The notes under the pieces: model-generated | What the model saw: only the letters and a program-made list of their open reading frames with translations | Databases searched by the model: none | Told to the model about the DNA's origin: nothing | Source: Oxalobacteraceae bacterium | Lineage (GTDB): Bacteria > Pseudomonadota > Gammaproteobacteria > Burkholderiales > Burkholderiaceae_D | NCBI GenBank assembly: GCA_003537575.1 | Contig: DPRS01000034.1 | Span: forward strand, 23,141-66,112 | DNA length: 42,972 nt | Direction: 5' to 3' | In this document: piece after piece, positions 9,501 through 16,933 of the stretch | How the letters are laid out: each line of letters opens with the position of its first letter | How positions within the stretch are numbered: position 1 is the stretch's first letter | Position numbers and translations under genes: made by a program

Positions 9501-9670
9501 GCCGGTTCGCCCGTCTTGCAGACGTTGTCGCCGAAAGCGTAAAAGCGCGCCTGCGCCTGCGCCGCCAGCTGTTCCAGCGCGGCGCGCGAAAACGGCGCCA
9601 GCAGCTCGACGGTGCCGAGAAAATCGGCCAGAGATGAGGCGTTGGCGGCGGAAGGCGGAGGAGCATCCAT
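6599..9670 (-). CDS. Peptidase-containing ABC transporter (C39) with two N-terminal CNBD-like domains
   Basis: A 1023-residue inner-membrane protein. In order: two cyclic-nucleotide-binding-like beta-barrels (about 20-140 and 145-260), a charged helix, and a C39 peptidase (about 305-430) with oxyanion Gln and catalytic Cys in EQAEEMDCG (Cys321), His in WEGYHY (His394) and Asp in LADPAVG (Asp410), so the protease looks intact. An ABC membrane domain (about 450-745) and a nucleotide-binding domain follow, with Walker A GRSGSGKTT (817-825), LSGGQ (921-925), Walker B LLIFDEATS and the H-loop IIAHRLS. Such transporters cut double-glycine leaders and export the core peptide. The CNBD fusion recalls cyanobacterial HetC-type transporters. 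It starts 17 bp after the parvulin gene. Both CNBD phosphate-binding cassettes lack the canonical Arg. Confidence 0.92.
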   Translation of the reverse strand: MDAPPPSAANASSLADFLGTVELLAPFSRAALEQLAAQAQARFYAFGDNVCKTGEPADGLYVVKAGSVRVFTEERGKESSLGVRKTGEVFAELAMLREHRHEFSVRASGKTELLFIPRAAIAPLLAENPKAQEFIASYVAISSAGGVVARLFDLKGKVDRKELEEFVRSVGVKRIAAGREILKQDSREDRRLYVIRHGQVRMVRSEGGDDYNLATLGPGDIFGEKACLMRQEQMATVSALSDATLLVIPEKTVHLILERNPKLREVLEERMRQIERELERQKKLAERRKRPVVLDLKSKPEFGEKLIRRFAWVEQAEEMDCGAACLAMICKHYGISMTLGKLRELANVTTQGATLDSLARAGESLGFTTRGVQCTFDALQGFELPFIIHWEGYHYVVVYGISKEQVWLADPAVGFRKLSVAEFERGWSGTCLLFTPGQNMVQLAASRSPWVRFVGYLQPYRKILAHLFLATFVIQVLGLVPPIIIQNILDGVIVHQNVSLLHLLIIGLIISNLFTQVMTTIRAFLANFMVRNMDFAMMSHFFKHAMSLPFSFFAKRKTGDILARFQENQTIRAFLTESTVTTVLNLLMVFIYFTIMFFYNVKMTLLLIAFVIPIIVLTVLVTPRLKNYAREVFNVSTDAQSFLMEALGGVETVKGMGIERPVRLKWERKYAKALDVQYRAQTFHIFVSLIGQILNAATTIAILWMGASLVLARELTIGQLIAFNALMGSVLAPLMGLVSLWSQLNDAGVAMERLGDVLDMEPEQKPEDLPSRVLLPDLQGEIHLEGIYFRYGGDETAYVLENINLDIKPGELVAIVGRSGSGKTTLAKLLVGFYPPTEGKMTVDGYDMSLIDKEYYRAQVGYVMQSNLLFSGTVAENIASGDDSPDRRRIEEVAKMADAHAFISKLPLRYEQVVGERGVGLSGGQIQRLCIARALYHDPRLLIFDEATSALDTQSESNIIGNMSEILKGRTAVIIAHRLSTIMRADKILVLYEGGVVEQGRHEELVERKGMYYQLVQKQLSAG

Positions 9671-9687
9671 GGCTGATGCACATTCCT

Positions 9688-10440
9688 CTAATGCGTCTCG
9701 ACGATGTGCTCCTGCGCGCGTGCCTGCAGCCATTCTTCCCGCAACAGGCGGCGCACCTCGGCGGCGGTATCCTCGTCCAGGGTCGCGGGATGCTTGGCGT
9801 TGACCGCGAAAATCTCGTGAAATTCGCCGTCTGCCGAGGGAAACGGCCCGAGCAGGTCGCCGACGGCGGCATTGAAGACCTTGGCTTCGACATCGGTCTT
9901 GAGCGAGCCACGCAGCACCTTGCCGATGACGCCGCCATGCTCGCGCGTATCGGCAATCGAATGCTCACGGGCCATCTCGGCAAAGCTGTCCGGTTCTTCT
10001 TGCAGGTAAGAAATCATTTCCTTGGCCTTGTCCTCGGTATCCAGCACGATGTGGCTGACCTCGATACTGTCGAATTTCGGCGAATGCAGCTGGAAGTATT
10101 CCTCCACCGCGCGGTCGCTGCAGACCTGTTCCATCATTTTTTCCTGGTACAGGCTGTCGGTGATGAATTCCTCGAAATCATCCAGGCTGATGCCCATGGC
10201 GTCGAAATACTGGTTGGTGTCGGCCGCGCGGTGCAGGCCTTGGATGCGGCGGAACTGGTCGGCGCGTTCCTGGATATCATCCGGCGTCACGCTGATTCCC
10301 TGGCGCTTGGCTGCCCGTACCGTCAGCTTGTCGCGCACCAGTTGTTCGATCAATCCCTGGAACTGGCCAGTCAGTTTCAATATCTTGACGAAATCATCGA
10401 CATTCACGACTTCATCGTCAATCCGCACTATCGCCGTCAT
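9688..10440 (-). CDS. Cytoplasmic parvulin-type peptidyl-prolyl isomerase / SurA-like chaperone
   Basis: A 250-residue protein with an N-terminal helical SurA/PrsA-like chaperone region (about 1-125) and a parvulin (PpiC rotamase) domain (about 130-225). Parvulin features include the early SIEVSHIVL strand, the DSFAEMAREHSIADTREHGG segment and GPFPSADGEFHEIFAVN at the end. Unlike SurA and PpiD it has no signal peptide or membrane anchor, so it should act in the cytoplasm. It is the first gene of the operon with the C39 transporter, preceded by AAGGAG. This pairing suggests it holds precursor peptides in an export-ready state; that role is inferred from context. Isomerase activity itself is not certain from sequence. 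Confidence 0.8.
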   Translation of the reverse strand: MTAIVRIDDEVVNVDDFVKILKLTGQFQGLIEQLVRDKLTVRAAKRQGISVTPDDIQERADQFRRIQGLHRAADTNQYFDAMGISLDDFEEFITDSLYQEKMMEQVCSDRAVEEYFQLHSPKFDSIEVSHIVLDTEDKAKEMISYLQEEPDSFAEMAREHSIADTREHGGVIGKVLRGSLKTDVEAKVFNAAVGDLLGPFPSADGEFHEIFAVNAKHPATLDEDTAAEVRRLLREEWLQARAQEHIVETH

Positions 10441-10774
10441 GTTCTTTGCTCCTTGCCCTGAATCATTTGCTCCGGCTGTTCATTTCCAGTCAAATCCTTG
10501 GCTTGATCGAAAGGAATACTTACTGGCATGAGGAAATATTTTGAAATCCTGCAATCAGATTTAGACGGCATGCCTTGTCTGCCAGTTCATGCCGCCTGCG
10601 GGAAATTGGAGAATGCGCAACCAAGCCCACGGAAATGACAGTGCTTGCAGGGCTGAACAATACGGTTCAAGGAAAATTACATCTCGATGCACAAAAAATG
10701 CAGCAAATATGCCCAGCCTAGTGCGTTGCTTCCCGTAAAATGAAAAGATATTCAACGCAATAAATTAAGCAGGA
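10441..10774. other. Divergent intergenic region
   Basis: 334 bases between the start of the parvulin-transporter operon (- strand) and the antiporter gene (+ strand); it must hold both promoters. I searched for a -24/-12 sigma-54 element and for the GCCAATTTGGC box and found neither. No gene or clear hairpin is seen. Confidence 0.5.
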
Positions 10775-12409
10775 ATGGATTCCATCGAAGTCGTGTTGGC
10801 AATGCTGCTGGCGGTAGTCGCCAGCGGTTACCTGGTGCGTGCGCTGCCGGTCTCGCTGCCGCTGCCGCTGGTGCAGATTGCGCTGGGCGCCGTGGTGTCC
10901 GGGGTATTCAAGCAAGGCGTGACACTCGACCCGCACATTTTCTTCCTGCTGTTTTTGCCGCCCTTGCTATTCCTTGATGGCTGGCGCATTCCCAAGGATG
11001 GCCTGTTTCGCGACAAGGGCATGATCCTCGACCTGGCGCTGGGCCTGGTGGTGTTTACCGTGATCGGCATCGGCTTGCTGGTGCACTGGATGATCCCTTC
11101 GATGCCGCTGCCGGTGGCTTTCGCGCTGGCGGCGATCGTCTCTCCGACCGACCCGGTGGCGGTGTCATCGATCACCAAGCGCGTACCGATTCCCCGCCGC
11201 CTGATGCATATTCTCGAAGGCGAATCGCTGCTCAACGACGCCTCCGGCCTGGTATGTTTCCGTTTCGCGGTGGCGGCGGCGATGACCGGCAGCTTTTCGC
11301 TGGCCGGCGCCTCGCTGACCTTCCTGTGGGTGGCGCTGGCCGGCCTCGGCATCGGCGCCGGCATCACCGCGGCCATCAGCTTTGCCCAGCGCTGGCTGTC
11401 GCGCCATTTCGGCGAAGATGCCGGCTCCCCCATCCTGATCAGCCTGCTGACACCCTTCGCGGCTTATCTGGCAGCCGAGATGCTGCACGCTTCCGGCATT
11501 CTCGCCGCGGTGGCCGCCGGCATCACCATGAGCTATGTCGAATTGAGCGGCCGCGCCCTGGCGACCACCCGCCTGCAGCGCGCGGCGGTGTGGGACACCG
11601 TGCAGTTTTCGCTGAACGGCATCATGTTCGTGCTGCTGGGCGAGCAGCTACCCGGCATTTTGCGCGGCGCCATGCTGACGATCGAGGAAGGCGAACACCT
11701 GGGGCCGGCATGGCTGGCCGGCTACGCGCTGGCGATCAGCCTCGGGTTGGTCATCCTGCGCTTCGTCTGGGTGTGGGCCTCGCTGCGCCTGACCCTGTTC
11801 CGCCGGCAGGAGCACGGCGAGCCGGCGCTTAAGCCGCACTGGCGGCTGATGCTGGCGACCTCGCTGGCCGGCGTGCGCGGCGCCATTACGCTGGCCGGTG
11901 TGATGTCGCTTCCCCTCATGCTGCCCGACGGCACGGCCTTTCCGGCGCGCGATCTGGCGATCTTCCTCGCCACCGCGGTGATCCTGGTGACGCTGGTGAC
12001 AGCCAGCATCGCCCTGCCGCGCCTGCTGCAAGGGCTGGAACTGCCGCAGGAAACCACGGCGCTGCAGGAAGAAGACCTGGCGCGCCGGCATGCCGCCAAG
12101 GTTGCCATCGCCGCCATCGAAAAGGGGCGTCGCAAGCTCTCGCGCGATGCCGCCGATGCCGATATCCACACAAAGGCTGCCGCCCGCGTGATCGCGCTTT
12201 ACCAGCACCGGTTGGCCGACGGTGGCGACGGCGAGCGCGAAGCCGCACAGCTGCGCAAGGCAGACCAGGTCGAGCGCGCGCTGCGCCTGGCTGCCCTGGA
12301 AGCCGAACGGGAGGATATCTTCAACCTGGCGCGGCAATCGCGAATTTCCGACGCCACCTCGCGCAAGCTGGTGCGCGAAATCGACCTGATCGAATCGCGC
12401 TACCGCTGA
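10775..12409 (+). CDS. Na+/H+ antiporter, CPA1 family
   Basis: 544 residues. The first ~410 form 10-12 membrane helices of the NhaP/YjcE-type monovalent cation:proton antiporter fold, and the last ~130 residues are a soluble helical tail. Family landmarks are FLLFLPPLLFLDGWR, the SPTDPVAV motif with the transport-linked Asp, EGESLLNDASG, and LAGVRGAITLAGVMSLP in a late helix. It exchanges cytoplasmic Na+ or K+ for protons and serves pH and salt balance. The ATG at 10775 starts the family-typical N-terminal helix (VVLAMLLAVVASGYLVR), although its ribosome binding site is poor. It is monocistronic and converges on the acyltransferase gene. Confidence 0.9.
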   Translation: MDSIEVVLAMLLAVVASGYLVRALPVSLPLPLVQIALGAVVSGVFKQGVTLDPHIFFLLFLPPLLFLDGWRIPKDGLFRDKGMILDLALGLVVFTVIGIGLLVHWMIPSMPLPVAFALAAIVSPTDPVAVSSITKRVPIPRRLMHILEGESLLNDASGLVCFRFAVAAAMTGSFSLAGASLTFLWVALAGLGIGAGITAAISFAQRWLSRHFGEDAGSPILISLLTPFAAYLAAEMLHASGILAAVAAGITMSYVELSGRALATTRLQRAAVWDTVQFSLNGIMFVLLGEQLPGILRGAMLTIEEGEHLGPAWLAGYALAISLGLVILRFVWVWASLRLTLFRRQEHGEPALKPHWRLMLATSLAGVRGAITLAGVMSLPLMLPDGTAFPARDLAIFLATAVILVTLVTASIALPRLLQGLELPQETTALQEEDLARRHAAKVAIAAIEKGRRKLSRDAADADIHTKAAARVIALYQHRLADGGDGEREAAQLRKADQVERALRLAALEAEREDIFNLARQSRISDATSRKLVREIDLIESRYR

Positions 12410-12449
12410 TTGCCGTTACGCGTTGATCGTCGCTATTCGTCGATTACCG

Positions 12450-13592
12450 CTACCTTTGCATGTAGTCGGAAAACCGCCGGGCAACGACGATGGTGAAATT
12501 CTCGACGTGGCGAAAGAGATGGGCGACGGCGAAACATGCCAGCAGGCTGGCCAGCACGTTGAAATGCACGCTGGCCGCGCCATAGCCATATTCGGATATC
12601 GTCAGGTACAGCAGCATGCCGCTGGAAAACGAGCAAATCACGATGAAGTGCGTCAGGTAGATCGGAAATGAAATGCTGCCGAGGTAACGCGACAGCGGCG
12701 TTTCCAGAAAGCGGCGGAAAGGCGCGCAAAAGGCGGCAACGAACACGATGCCGGCGGCGGCCAGGATGGAAAGGAAATCGCCGCGGGCGATTTGCGGCAC
12801 GGGCAGTCCGCGTCCGCGCAGGCTGACAGTGGAATAGTAAATCGCCGCCAGCAGCAGCAAAGGCAAGACGAAGCGGGCTTTCCGGAAAATCGCCTTTTCA
12901 CGATAGCGATAGCACAGCGCAATGCATACGCCGGCGATGAAGGACAGGTAATAGATATTTTTGGTCAGGATGAAGTACAGCAGGATGGCGGCAATGAAAA
13001 ACAGGCGTTTTTTCAGATGCATGAGCAGCGCGCACACCGAAAATACGATGAAGGAGCCATACAGCTCGATCGGCATGGTCCACAGGATCGGATTGTAGGA
13101 ACGCGCCGCGTCGCTGTGGACGAACACGTCATACAGGCCGAACTTGATGCTGCCCAACAGATTCGGGGCAAAATCATAGAAGTTGGCAAGCCACTTGTTT
13201 CCGGCCGATTTGCCGGCATCGACGTTGTAAAGCAAGCCGGCCGCGTGCAGCGCATAAGCCAGCAGCGAGACGCACAGGATCGGGATGGCCAGCCGCAGGT
13301 AACGTCGCACGCACAGGGAGGTAATCAGGCTCAGGCGGCCGGTCTGGATATAGCCGATCGACAAGGCAAAGCCAGACAGCACGAAGAAAATGAACACCGC
13401 CAGGTTGCCGTCGGTAGGAAAGGCCCAGTACCAGGCTTTGTAAGTCTGCACGGTGCCCGAGACGAAAAATACCAGCAGGTGGCTTAACACCACCATCAGC
13501 GCCGCCCATCCACGCAATCCATCCAGAAAAACCAGCCGATCCTGCGCCGCAGGTGACTCGACGACGACATTTACGTTTATTGCTTGCGTCAT
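12450..13592 (-). CDS. Acyltransferase 3 family membrane protein (OafA/YrhL-like)
   Basis: 380 residues with about ten membrane helices. The family signature is at the N-terminus: RLVFLDGLRGWAALMVVLSH, with the Arg and final His thought to take part in acyl transfer, then FIFFVLSGFALS and a C-terminal YLGSISFPIYLTHF. Members transfer acetyl or other acyl groups to sugars of lipopolysaccharide, exopolysaccharide or antibiotics at the inner membrane. The substrate is not predictable here because no glycan genes are adjacent. The start was placed at the ATG before TQAINVNVVV. Open frame continues about 76 codons upstream, but that part does not resemble the family. Confidence 0.85.
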   Translation of the reverse strand: MTQAINVNVVVESPAAQDRLVFLDGLRGWAALMVVLSHLLVFFVSGTVQTYKAWYWAFPTDGNLAVFIFFVLSGFALSIGYIQTGRLSLITSLCVRRYLRLAIPILCVSLLAYALHAAGLLYNVDAGKSAGNKWLANFYDFAPNLLGSIKFGLYDVFVHSDAARSYNPILWTMPIELYGSFIVFSVCALLMHLKKRLFFIAAILLYFILTKNIYYLSFIAGVCIALCYRYREKAIFRKARFVLPLLLLAAIYYSTVSLRGRGLPVPQIARGDFLSILAAAGIVFVAAFCAPFRRFLETPLSRYLGSISFPIYLTHFIVICSFSSGMLLYLTISEYGYGAASVHFNVLASLLACFAVAHLFRHVENFTIVVARRFSDYMQR

Positions 13593-14065
13593 GATGAAGG
13601 CGCGCCGGCGCCGGATTGGAAAAAATGGGGCGCTTCGGACTTGCGATGCGCATGGATGAGGCGAAATCTTGCCGATTTGAAGTCCGGCAGCATACAAGAG
13701 AGAAGATCCAGGCGTCAATGAATGCAGACAAGGTGGATTCGCCAGTTTGCCACTGTTGCTTTTATGATATTGGCGCACATACCGCCAACTTCCTTCATCT
13801 TCTATCAGGCAACGCCACAAGAATCAGCCCTTTCTTTCTATCCCATTGAATTTACGAAAGAATTTTACTAACTCCAGTGGCTGCTAGTGAGGAATAAAAA
13901 GCTTGTCATATGGACAATGAATATCTGATATCACCATAAGAAAGCATCGATAAGTTGCCATAACGTCTATATTCCCGAAGCAATTACTGCAACGCAGCAT
14001 GAGCGGTGCTGATCCTCTATTGCTTGCTGCACAAAAAAAAATTCTAATTTTCAGGGAGTAAGGGA
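13593..14065. other. Divergent intergenic region, AT-rich
   Basis: 473 bases between the acyltransferase and the secreted protein gene. The right half (about 13740-14060) is clearly more AT-rich than the flanking genes and ends in an A run and a strong AGGGAGTAAGGGA ribosome binding site for the + strand gene. No gene, tRNA or convincing hairpin is seen. Confidence 0.5.
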
Positions 14066-15637
14066 ATGAAATTTTCACGCCTGTGGAATGCCACCAATGC
14101 GGCGGCATTATTGCTTGGAATCAACTTATTTTGCCACACCGGCCTGGCCGCGGCCCAAAGCATGCCGCAAGCGCATACACTTTCCCTGCCCTACCTGGGA
14201 TGGTCTTATCCAAGTACACCTACCACGCTGGAAACGGACCTGAAATTCCTTGCCGATCCCGGCTCGACTACCGGCTGGTTCCTGTCCCATCAATTCGTGC
14301 TGGAAGACGCCAACGGCGCCTATAGCAGCGGCGGCTACATCGGCATGCAGACCAATACGCTGAACGTCAACGGCAAGGGTGTCATGTTCTCCATCTGGAA
14401 CGCCACCATCGCCACCCCGGCCAGCGGCGCCACTTGCCAGCCTTTCGGCGGCGAAGGCGTCGGCATGCAATGCTTCATGGCTTATCCCTGGGCGGCCGGC
14501 AAAACCTACCGGCTGCGCGTGGTCAATGAGCGCGGTACCGCCTACAGCGGCTATGTGATTGACACCAGCACGAACGCCGTCACCTACATCGGCCAGATCC
14601 AGGCGCCGCCTGGCGGTGTCGCCTTCGGCCGCAACAGTGTCCAGTGGGCCGAGTACTACGCCTTGACGCCAGCCAATTGCGCCGACTTCCCCTATATCAA
14701 GGCGCAATGGACGCGTCCGAAAGGTGATAACGGCACCATCCTCGCCGCAAACCCGATCGTACAATACGCCGAAGCCGCCTATTGCCGCAATGCCGCGGTC
14801 ATCGCCAGCGGCGCGGATTACGTCATGGAAGGCGGCAACCCGGCTGCCGGCAGCAAGCAGCACATGACCAACTCGACCGGCAAGTATCTCAATCATGTGC
14901 CGACCAACGGCGCCTGCGGCGGCGCCGGCGTCAAGGCCGACGGCGGCACGATCGCTGCCTGCACCGGGCTGACCCGTATCCCGCTTGGCAATGGCAAGGT
15001 TGCCCTGCAGGCGGAAAACGGCAATTACCTGAGCTGCGCCAATGGCGGCGGCAGCACCGTCGGGGCGACTGCACGCACCATCTCTAACTATGAAAGCTTC
15101 ACCGAGACCCTATCTTCGGGCAAGGTATCCTACAAGAGCAACAGCGGGCGTTATCTGACCGTCGCCAGCTGGGGCACCCTGGATCTGAAGTGCAGCGCCT
15201 GGTTCGCCGGCACCACGGAAAAATTCACGCCCTTTGCCAACAAGGCGCGCAGCACGACCGTGACGGTGTCCAGCGAAAACCCGGCCACCGAGCAGCTTGG
15301 CGTCAAGGCGATCGACGGCGCCGCCACTGGCTACCCGGGCGACTACACGCGTGAATGGACCACCAATGGCGAAAACGTCGGCGCCTGGATCCAGCTCAAA
15401 TGGCCCAGCGCGACAAGCGTCAAGCAAGTGATTTTGTATGATCGCCCCAATCAGAACGACCAGATCCTGGGCGGCACCCTGTTCTTCAGCGACGGCTCCA
15501 GCATCAAGGTCGGCGCCTTGCCCAACGACGGCGCGCCGCTCAGCGTGAATTTCACGTCCAAAAACATCAGCTGGGTGAAGTTCCGTATCGATCAGGCGAG
15601 CGGCTGGATCGGCCTGTCGGAATTCGAAGTTTTTTAA
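14066..15637 (+). CDS. Secreted DUF3472-like protein with trefoil-like and discoidin-like C-terminal domains
   Basis: 523 residues with a signal peptide cleaved near AAAQS. The N-terminal ~230 residues resemble DUF3472 domains (GWFLSHQFVLEDANG, YIGMQTN, VMFSIWNA and PWAAGKTYRLRVV patterns). A middle part (about 255-395) with AENGNYLSCANGGG and SNSGRYLTVAS looks like a fascin-type beta-trefoil. The last ~125 residues (ATDGxxG-like AIDGAATGYPGDYTREW, WIQLKW, VILYDRP, WVKFRIDQASG) look like a discoidin / F5/8-type jelly roll. Such combinations usually bind carbohydrates outside the cell. No catalytic residues can be named. It has a strong ribosome binding site and stands alone. Domain assignments are by eye. 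Confidence 0.75.
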   Translation: MKFSRLWNATNAAALLLGINLFCHTGLAAAQSMPQAHTLSLPYLGWSYPSTPTTLETDLKFLADPGSTTGWFLSHQFVLEDANGAYSSGGYIGMQTNTLNVNGKGVMFSIWNATIATPASGATCQPFGGEGVGMQCFMAYPWAAGKTYRLRVVNERGTAYSGYVIDTSTNAVTYIGQIQAPPGGVAFGRNSVQWAEYYALTPANCADFPYIKAQWTRPKGDNGTILAANPIVQYAEAAYCRNAAVIASGADYVMEGGNPAAGSKQHMTNSTGKYLNHVPTNGACGGAGVKADGGTIAACTGLTRIPLGNGKVALQAENGNYLSCANGGGSTVGATARTISNYESFTETLSSGKVSYKSNSGRYLTVASWGTLDLKCSAWFAGTTEKFTPFANKARSTTVTVSSENPATEQLGVKAIDGAATGYPGDYTREWTTNGENVGAWIQLKWPSATSVKQVILYDRPNQNDQILGGTLFFSDGSSIKVGALPNDGAPLSVNFTSKNISWVKFRIDQASGWIGLSEFEVF

Positions 15638-15638
15638 A

Positions 15639-16091
15639 TTAGAAAATCGCCAGGCGCATGCTGGCGCTGGTGCTCTGCACTGCCAGGAAAATCTCGCGCA
15701 GGAAGGCGCCCAGGCCGCTGATGAAGGCCAGCATCGCCAGCACGAACAGCCCTGCGATCCAGGACGAGAGATTGATGGACAGGAAAGCATCGATGAAGGC
15801 GATGGCGATGATCACCCCGACAATCAGGCCGCAAGAGACTTCGCAGCTGAGCGCGATATAAATGGTGCGCAGCCGGCGGGCGAGCAAGGCAAGTTCAAGG
15901 TGCTTGAACTCTTCCTCTTCCGGCGGCAGCAATTCCTGCTTTTTTTCCAGGATGCGAATGCGGTCGACGATGCGCGAAAGGCGATTGACCAGCACGCCGA
16001 TGAACGTTCCAACGGCGGTAAGCAGGAATACGGGAGCGACGGCGAGCTGGATGACGTGAGTAACGTCATTGACATTGACAAACGGGAACAG
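15639..16091 (-). CDS. DUF2721 membrane protein, apparent CTG start
   Basis: About 150 residues with the DUF2721 pattern: VTHVIQLAVAPVFLLTAVGTF, then VLVNRLSRIVDRIR, an acidic linker, RLRTIYIALSCEV and two further membrane helices, giving three to four in total. Function is unknown in the family. The first ATG in frame (15995) would delete the conserved first helix. The coding match extends upstream to LFPFVNVNDVTHV, where the only sensible initiation point is a CTG at 16091, six bases after a perfect AAGGAG. No ATG, GTG or TTG occurs in frame between there and well upstream. Either CTG is used or there is a sequence error. Confidence 0.75.
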   Translation of the reverse strand: MFPFVNVNDVTHVIQLAVAPVFLLTAVGTFIGVLVNRLSRIVDRIRILEKKQELLPPEEEEFKHLELALLARRLRTIYIALSCEVSCGLIVGVIIAIAFIDAFLSINLSSWIAGLFVLAMLAFISGLGAFLREIFLAVQSTSASMRLAIF

Positions 16092-16208
16092 AGCAAACTC
16101 CTTGCTGTGAAAACGAACGAACCAATTATTGTCTAGTGTAACAATTTTGGCTTGTTCGCAACACTGGCAGCCCAGGACATCACCGCCGCAGGAGGAGAAA
16201 AGCCGGCG

Positions 16209-16472
16209 TCAGTGCCGGCGACGTTGCGGCCTCGGGGCTCCCGGATTCCGGGTTTCCAGGTGGCGGAAGGTGATGCGGCCCTTGCTAAGGTCATAGGGCG
16301 AGAGTTCCAGGGTAACCCTGTCGCCGGCGAGAATACGGATGTGATGCTGGCGCATCTTGCCCGAGGTATAAGCAATCAGTTGATGGCCGTTTTCCAGATC
16401 GACACGATAGCGCGAATCCGGCAGCACTTCGGCAACCATTCCATTCATTTCAAGAAGTTCTTCTTTCGCCAT
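16209..16472 (-). CDS. infA: Translation initiation factor IF-1 paralogue
   Basis: 87 residues with the S1/OB fold of IF-1: MAKEELLEMNGMVAEVLPDS, YRVDLENGHQLIAYTSGKMR, IRILAGDRVTLELSPYDLSKGRITFR. IF-1 binds the A site of the 30S subunit during initiation. It is ~15 residues longer than the usual 72, with a basic tail (PRPQRRRH). Betaproteobacteria commonly carry an extra IF-1 copy away from the ribosomal operon, and this isolated gene fits that type. The start is the ATG after AGGA. It is not clear whether it is the main or an accessory factor. Confidence 0.9.
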   Translation of the reverse strand: MAKEELLEMNGMVAEVLPDSRYRVDLENGHQLIAYTSGKMRQHHIRILAGDRVTLELSPYDLSKGRITFRHLETRNPGAPRPQRRRH

Positions 16473-16933
16473 ATTCATTCCTATATAAAAAGCGGCAGCC
16501 GGCGGGCGGCATGCGCAACATGCGGTCAGGTCTGTCTGGCCGACGAAGGAAAGGCTGCGTTTGCGCAGCTCGCTACGGCCATGTTCGGGTTGCCCGCCTG
16601 GATGCAGGGGAAAATGCAAACGCATTTGAACAATGCGGTAAAGCTGTTGCCCATGTACGGGCAATAAAGTGTGTGGTGGCCGCTATCGATCATGCCTGCG
16701 AATCACCGGAGGCTTCAGGGAATTGAAGGCATCGCACCAGGCAATCTTCTGAAGGAACGCCACATTATACCGCAGAATGCAGGATGGCATGACGGCCTGT
16801 GCACGCAGAACGAGCGCTGCAACCGACTGCAACAAATGTCGGTAAAAATTATTTGTAAGGGAAAGTAATAAGGCCAAACGCCAAGGCGCTTTTCTTATCC
16901 AATATGCAGGAATCGATTCCTGCAGGTGCTGCC
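16473..16933. other. Intergenic region between infA and lipoprotein gene
   Basis: 461 bases of divergent spacer. Nothing recognisable as a gene, tRNA or strong hairpin is seen. Short open frames here have no ribosome binding sites. Confidence 0.4.

Noticed and set aside
6542..9637. Very long open frame on the + strand, 1031 codons
   Set aside because: It is antisense to the C39 transporter gene, whose domains and catalytic motifs are unmistakable. The antisense translation is His/Gln/Ala-rich without motifs, a normal effect of GC-rich codon bias.
10441..10774. Sigma-54 promoter for the parvulin-transporter operon
   Set aside because: Candidates such as the stretch near 10560-10580 have TGGCA but the wrong spacing to GC.
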